Assembly: GCF_023091225.1 (NCBI RefSeq)
Contig: NZ_JAHWXM010000001.1
Span: 496,001 to 560,000 of the forward strand
DNA: 64,000 nucleotides
Direction of reading: 5' to 3'
From: Microbacterium galbinum
Lineage (GTDB): Bacteria > Actinomycetota > Actinomycetes > Actinomycetales > Microbacteriaceae
The notes below the pieces were generated by a model. The model was not told where the DNA came from. It was given only the letters and a program-made list of their open reading frames with translations, and searched no databases. Below, one piece after another: positions 60,200 to 64,000 of the stretch. Each line of letters opens with the position of its first letter. The stretch's first letter is position 1. The position numbers were made by a program, and so were the translations under genes.

Positions 60200-61696
60200 T
60201 CAGGCCCGGTGGGTGACGCGACCGGCGAGCAGTGTCGCGACCACCGACATGTCGCGCAGGTGCGTCCCCGTCGCTCGCCGCGGATCCGCGGCGCACAACG
60301 CCAGGTCTGCGGGAGCTCCGGGAACGCTCGTCGACCGGATGCTGGCCTGCAGCGCCTGATCGAAGGTCACCGCTTCCTCGGGATGCCAGGCGTCGCGCGC
60401 GTTCTCGGTGCGTGTGACGGCGGCGGCCATCGCCTGCCAGGGGTCGAGGGCAGCCACCGGCGCATCGGAACCGAACCTCACATCGGCCCCCGCGGCGAAC
60501 AGCGATGCGAGCGGGTACCCCAGGGAATCCTGCGTCGCCCACAGCCGCTCCGCGAGATCGCGGTCGTCGATCGCGTGCTGCGGCTGCACACTCGCGGTGA
60601 CGCCGAGTCGGGCGAATCGCGCGAGATCGGCGTGCCGGACGAGCTGCGCGTGCTCGATGGAGCCCACGGCCCCGGTCATGGCGAAGGCGTCCAGCGCGGT
60701 GGAGGCCGCGCGATCGCCGATCGCGTGCACGGCGACGGCGAGGCCCGCGCCGGTCGCGGTGGTCAGCAGTCCGATCAGCTCCTCGCGGGGAACCGTCATC
60801 ACCCCGAAGTTGTAGGGATCGCCCGGGTACGCGTGCGTGCACGCCGCGGTCCGCGTGCCGAGCGAGCCGTCGCTGATGATCTTCAACGGTCCCACCCGGA
60901 TGAGGCCTCGTCGCGCCTGCGGAAGGTCCGCATCGTCGACGAGCTCACCGGTACGAAGACCCTCCGCCACCGCCCGAGCCAGGTCGAACGGGTACACCGC
61001 GAACTCGACCCGGTGCGCGGCGAACCCGCTCGCGACACGGCGCGGCCAGGCATCCGCGTTCCAGGCCATGTCGAAGTCGACGATCCCGGTCACCCCGCGA
61101 GCCGCGGCCTCCTCCCCCGCTCGCTGCACTGCGCGGTCCGCATGCTCGGGGTCGACCGCGTTCAGACGACGCGAGATCTCGAATGCCCCCTCCTCGCGCA
61201 GCACCCCGTCGGTGGTCGACATGCCCTCGCGCCGCAGCGCCGCGGAGTTCAGCCACACGCTGTGCACGTCGGCGTTGATGAGGTACGTCGGCACGTCACC
61301 GGTCGCCGCGTCCAACACGGCGAGCGTCGGGCGGTCGTCCCAGAGCGCGTCGCGATACCCCGTTCCCACGCGCCGCCCGTCCGACAGAGGCGCGACCGCC
61401 CCCATCCGGGACGCCGCCTCGGCGGCCGAGGGCGCGTCACCCAGCGGCTCGCGCTCGGCCGCCAACGCCCACTGCACCGTGTGCACGTGGTTGTCCCAGA
61501 GCCCCGGCACCGCCCACGCCCCCTCGGCATCGAGCACCGCACCGTTCGGGCGCAGGGCGCCGGCGGGCGCGATGTCGGCAATCCGTCCGTCCGCGATCAC
61601 GATGTCCACCGGCTCCTCGTCGATCAGGAACTCGCGGCCGGGTCCGGCGATGCGAACCCCGCGGATCATCCCGACCTCGTCACCGACGACGCTCAT
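60200..61696 (-). CDS. Amidohydrolase family protein (Amidohydro_3/YtcJ-like)
   Basis: A 498-residue metal-dependent hydrolase. The metal-binding HxH is in LWDNHVHTVQW, further ligands appear in DGSLGTRTAA and VAVHAIGDRAA, and an acidic metal ligand lies in RFGSDAPVAALDP. A beta-sandwich at the ends flanks the TIM barrel. Members hydrolyse amides or imines of unknown type. The start ATG overlaps the PaiB-like gene stop by ATGA, so the two are cotranscribed; an inner ATG at 61666 is possible. Confidence 0.88.
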   Translation of the reverse strand: MSVVGDEVGMIRGVRIAGPGREFLIDEEPVDIVIADGRIADIAPAGALRPNGAVLDAEGAWAVPGLWDNHVHTVQWALAAEREPLGDAPSAAEAASRMGAVAPLSDGRRVGTGYRDALWDDRPTLAVLDAATGDVPTYLINADVHSVWLNSAALRREGMSTTDGVLREEGAFEISRRLNAVDPEHADRAVQRAGEEAAARGVTGIVDFDMAWNADAWPRRVASGFAAHRVEFAVYPFDLARAVAEGLRTGELVDDADLPQARRGLIRVGPLKIISDGSLGTRTAACTHAYPGDPYNFGVMTVPREELIGLLTTATGAGLAVAVHAIGDRAASTALDAFAMTGAVGSIEHAQLVRHADLARFARLGVTASVQPQHAIDDRDLAERLWATQDSLGYPLASLFAAGADVRFGSDAPVAALDPWQAMAAAVTRTENARDAWHPEEAVTFDQALQASIRSTSVPGAPADLALCAADPRRATGTHLRDMSVVATLLAGRVTHRA

Positions 61697-62334
61697 GCCC
61701 GCTTCTCCTTCCGTGCGTCCTGCGCCCGACGCATCTCCGATGCCAACGCCGGGTTGGCGTACGGCCCCTCGCCGATCAGTTCGCCGATGACCGTTTCGAT
61801 CGTCTCCGCGGGCTTGTTCTGGCTGAGCTTGCGCTTCGCGACCACGCGCGTCGGGGTCAACCGGAAGCCGACGGTGCCGGCCGCAAGACGCTCGATGAAG
61901 GCCGCATCGTTCGGCCGCTCCCACATCCGTCGCGGGTCGGGAAGCTCGCTCTCGAAACGGTCGACGAGACGGTCCAGCACCGCGAGGTTCTCGTCGGCGC
62001 TCAGGATCTCGGGCACGCCCGACAGGTGCACCGCGGTGTAGTTCCACGTCGGCACAGCGGCCACATCGCCGTACCAACCCGGCGAGATGTAACCGTGCGG
62101 CCCCTGGAAGACGATGAGGATCTCACCGTCGCCGAGTCCGTGGATGAGGTCATCGGGCCGGCCGACGTGACCCACCACCGTCAGGTCGTCGCTCGCGTCG
62201 TCCAGCAGTACGGCGTAGTGCGAGGCGACGAGTCCATCGGCGGTGCTGCTCGTGATCGTGGCCCAGGGATTCGCCCCGATCACGCGACGGATCTCCGCCC
62301 GATCGGCGAGAGTGAAGCTGGGATTCTGACGCAT
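61693..62334 (-). CDS. FMN-binding negative transcriptional regulator (PaiB-like)
   Basis: A 213-residue PaiB family protein: ANPWATITSSTADGLVASHYAVLLDD, VGHVGRPDDLI, VFQGPHGYISPGWY (the flavin-site region) and VPTWNYTAVHLSGVPEIL are diagnostic. The B. subtilis counterpart regulates sporulation and protease genes, but most members are flavin-binding proteins with no defined target. TAGGCT lies six bases before the ATG. It is coupled to the amidohydrolase gene. Confidence 0.9.
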   Translation of the reverse strand: MRQNPSFTLADRAEIRRVIGANPWATITSSTADGLVASHYAVLLDDASDDLTVVGHVGRPDDLIHGLGDGEILIVFQGPHGYISPGWYGDVAAVPTWNYTAVHLSGVPEILSADENLAVLDRLVDRFESELPDPRRMWERPNDAAFIERLAAGTVGFRLTPTRVVAKRKLSQNKPAETIETVIGELIGEGPYANPALASEMRRAQDARKEKRA

Positions 62335-62340
62335 CCTCCC

Positions 62341-62346
62341 AGCCTA
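62341..62346 (-). promoter_or_regulatory. Candidate -10 element for a leaderless PaiB-like transcript
   Basis: TAGGCT on the minus strand, six bases before the ATG at 62334. A GGGAGG touches the ATG with no spacing, so it is unlikely to act as a ribosome-binding site. Confidence 0.5.
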
Positions 62347-62369
62347 GGACTCGACTCGATCCCGGGCTC

Positions 62370-63368
62370 TCACGCCTGGCAGCGCGGGCACCAGTAGAGC
62401 TTGCGCGCGCCGATCTCCTCGAGGGCGATCTCGGTACCGCACACGCGACACGGCAGACCCGCGCGGTGGTAGACCCAGTGCCTGTCGTCACGGCTCGCCA
62501 TGGCTGCTCGATACCGCTCGGGCGACAGGTCGTCCATCGTCATCATCTGGCCGGTCTCGACGCCGATCGCCAGCAGCCGCACCCAATCGTGCCAGAGGGC
62601 ACGCACGACGTCCTCGGGAACGTCACGTCCCGGGGTGTGCGGGTTGAGCCGCTGCCGATAGAGCATCTCGGCGCGGTACACGTTTCCGATGCCGCTCACG
62701 ACCGACTGGTCCATCAGCAGGAGGGCGATGACCGTCTGCTTCTTCCGCACTGCGCGGACGAAGCGCTCCTCGTTCTCGACCGGGTCTCCGACGAGCGGGT
62801 CCGGTCCGAGCTTCGCGATGGTCGCGAGCATCTCGTCGGGGGTCTGCAGGACGCACGCGGTGGGGCCGCGGAGATCGGCGGCGGTGATGTCGGTCATCAG
62901 ACGCAGACGTACCTGCCCGACCACGGGCGGCGGCCACTCCACGCCCTCGTCGGCGAGGCCCTTGGTCTGCTCCGACATGCGCACGTGCACGCGCGTGCGC
63001 CGCGGGGCGCCGATCGATGCGAGCGAGTTCTCTCCGGCGTCGTCGAGGATCTCCTCGTCGATGACCGTGCCGCGCTGGTTGGTCTGCCCCATCCGACCGT
63101 TCGCCGAGGCGATCGTCGGGTCGACGAGGATCTCTCCCGCGAAGTCCCAGGCGCCGTAGAGGCCGAGGTGCACGCGCAGCCACACGTCGCCCTCGGCCTC
63201 GAGGAACATCTGCTTGCCGACGGCCTGCACGCTCACGGCGGATCGGCCGTCGAGAACCGCGGCGCCCTCGGCGAATCGGCCCTGCGGGCTGGCGGCGGAG
63301 AGCGTCTTCCCGATGAAGTTGCGGTCGAACTGGCGCGCGATCCGGTGGACGGAATGACCCTCGGGCAT
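62370..63368 (-). CDS. Fpg/Nei family DNA glycosylase
   Basis: A 332-residue base-excision glycosylase/AP lyase. The mature N-terminus PEGHSVHR supplies the catalytic Pro and Glu. A helix-two-turn-helix with QSVVSGIGNVYRAEML follows, and the C-terminal zinc finger is CRVCGTEI ... CPRCQ. It would remove oxidised bases. It is longer than Fpg (about 270), closer to the actinobacterial Nei-like group such as Rv2464c (from memory). It follows rpiB by one base and is cotranscribed with it. Confidence 0.93.
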   Translation of the reverse strand: MPEGHSVHRIARQFDRNFIGKTLSAASPQGRFAEGAAVLDGRSAVSVQAVGKQMFLEAEGDVWLRVHLGLYGAWDFAGEILVDPTIASANGRMGQTNQRGTVIDEEILDDAGENSLASIGAPRRTRVHVRMSEQTKGLADEGVEWPPPVVGQVRLRLMTDITAADLRGPTACVLQTPDEMLATIAKLGPDPLVGDPVENEERFVRAVRKKQTVIALLLMDQSVVSGIGNVYRAEMLYRQRLNPHTPGRDVPEDVVRALWHDWVRLLAIGVETGQMMTMDDLSPERYRAAMASRDDRHWVYHRAGLPCRVCGTEIALEEIGARKLYWCPRCQA

Positions 63369-63369
63369 G

Positions 63370-63855
63370 TCAGGCCCGCGGGTCCGGCAGCAGGGAGCCG
63401 TCGCGCTCGAAGTCGGCGATCTGCCCGATCCGACGAACGTGGCGCTCCTCGCCCGAGAAGGGCGTGGCGAGGAAGAGATCGATGAACGACGTGACCTCGT
63501 CGTACGTGTGCTGACGGGCGCCGATCGAGATCACGTTCGCGTCGTTGTGCTCGCGGGCGAGCTCGGCGGTCGACAGGTTCCAGACGAGCGCGGCGCGGAT
63601 GCCCTGCACCTTGTTCGCCGCGATCTGCTCGCCGTTGCCCGACCCGCCGAAGACGATGCCGGCGGCTTCGATCCCCGCGGCCTGGTCCGCGACGACGGCC
63701 TGTGCGGCACGGATGCAGAACGCCGGGTAGTCGTCGAGCGCGTCGTACGCGATCGGCCCATGATCGGTGACATCGTGGCCCGCCGCGCGCAGATGCTCCT
63801 GCAACTGGGTCGAGAACTCGAGACCGGCGTGATCGGTGGCGATGTGGATGCGCAT
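63370..63855 (-). CDS. rpiB: Ribose-5-phosphate isomerase B
   Basis: A 161-residue RpiB that interconverts ribose 5-phosphate and ribulose 5-phosphate. The mycobacterial-type active site is GGSGNGEQIAANKVQG, where Glu replaces the catalytic Cys of E. coli RpiB. TDHAGLEF at the start and SIGARQHT are conserved. I prefer the ATG at 63855 because TAGAAT lies seven bases upstream; an ATG at 63864 overlaps that hexamer. The RpiB-Nei order is shared with M. tuberculosis (from memory). Confidence 0.95.
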   Translation of the reverse strand: MRIHIATDHAGLEFSTQLQEHLRAAGHDVTDHGPIAYDALDDYPAFCIRAAQAVVADQAAGIEAAGIVFGGSGNGEQIAANKVQGIRAALVWNLSTAELAREHNDANVISIGARQHTYDEVTSFIDLFLATPFSGEERHVRRIGQIADFERDGSLLPDPRA

Positions 63856-63862
63856 GGCCTTC

Positions 63863-63868
63863 ATTCTA
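63863..63868 (-). promoter_or_regulatory. Candidate -10 element for a leaderless rpiB transcript
   Basis: TAGAAT on the minus strand, seven bases before the ATG at 63855. It overlaps the alternative ATG. Confidence 0.45.
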
Positions 63869-63893
63869 TTGACGCCACCGACATCGTGTCGGA

Positions 63894-64000
63894 CTACGGG
63901 GCGATGCCCGCGGCCGCCGGCTTGAAGCCGGCGCGCACGTTCTCGCAGCAGCCGGGACGGCAGACGTCGAAACCGCCCGGAAGGTCGGTCAGGTGCTGGC
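63894..64000 (-). CDS. 3' end of an unidentified protein gene
   Basis: Only the last 34 codons are in view, ending with a TAG at 63896-63894. The tail contains the cysteine cluster FDVCRPGCCENV followed by RAGFKPAAAGIAP. I do not recognise the family. The DNA of this tail includes the inverted repeat GCCGGCTT-G-AAGCCGGC, which could double as a weak terminator. Confidence 0.55.
   Translation of the reverse strand, partial: QHLTDLPGGFDVCRPGCCENVRAGFKPAAAGIAP

Overview
The window is 64 kb of chromosomal DNA with very high GC content, GC-rich third codon positions and dense gene packing. The gene set points to an actinobacterium, most likely Microbacteriaceae and probably close to Microbacterium (inferred from RbpA, HelY, the PafBC pair, a DUF7882-type small protein and a complete mevalonate operon; no database search was possible). 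No insertion sequence, prophage, CRISPR array, rRNA or replication origin was seen. About 66 protein genes and two tRNA genes are supported. No gap between genes exceeds about 190 bases.

Layout. 1-5.4 kb: the end of a lipoprotein gene, a methyltransferase, a co-directional AraC/VOC/UvrA-like group and an HdeD-type membrane protein. 5.4-8.5 kb: an SDR, then NfeD, an SPFH protein and a glycerophosphodiesterase in one operon. 8.6-18.7 kb: rbpA, then a long minus-strand operon (HAD phosphatase, trmI, FKBP lipoprotein, pafB, pafC, tatA, tatC, helY, lnt). This keeps both flanks of the mycobacterial proteasome region but carries none of the pupylation-proteasome genes between trmI and pafB. 18.8-21.8 kb: PAC2, uppP and an M20 peptidase. 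21.9-27.4 kb: tRNA-Leu and a cell-surface locus in which GT2-GtrA and NAGPA-type glycosidase genes diverge from DUF4956, a VTC-type tunnel enzyme and a beta-helical lipoprotein. This locus is the best candidate for an undescribed system. 27.4-34.2 kb: a VIT1/CCC1 transporter, a helicase, an SGNH hydrolase, a P-loop protein, a SpoU methyltransferase, a sirtuin and a histidine phosphatase.

34.2-45 kb is a branched-chain amino-acid degradation region. The bkdABC genes (branched-chain 2-oxoacid dehydrogenase) lie beside an acyl-CoA carboxylase, acyl-CoA dehydrogenase, MaoC hydratase and CitE-like lyase, with a TetR regulator between the blocks and a divergent Lrp regulator at the far end. From memory the same genes are neighbours in Mycobacterium tuberculosis (Rv2495c-Rv2502c). 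45-52.5 kb holds assorted single genes and a TetR-MFS export pair. 52.5-58.8 kb is a six-gene mevalonate operon (mevalonate kinase, diphosphomevalonate decarboxylase, phosphomevalonate kinase, type 2 IPP isomerase, HMG-CoA reductase, HMG-CoA synthase) with overlapping start and stop codons and a possible iron-box-like palindrome at its head. 58.9-64 kb: a CAT-anticodon tRNA, gamma-carbonic anhydrase, Dps, amidohydrolase with a PaiB-like protein, Fpg/Nei glycosylase, rpiB and the end of an unidentified cysteine-containing protein.

A recurring signal is a TANNNT hexamer placed 6-8 bases before the start codon of 13 genes, mostly without a usable ribosome-binding site. This suggests many leaderless transcripts. 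Strong hairpin terminators separate several convergent or adjacent transcription units.
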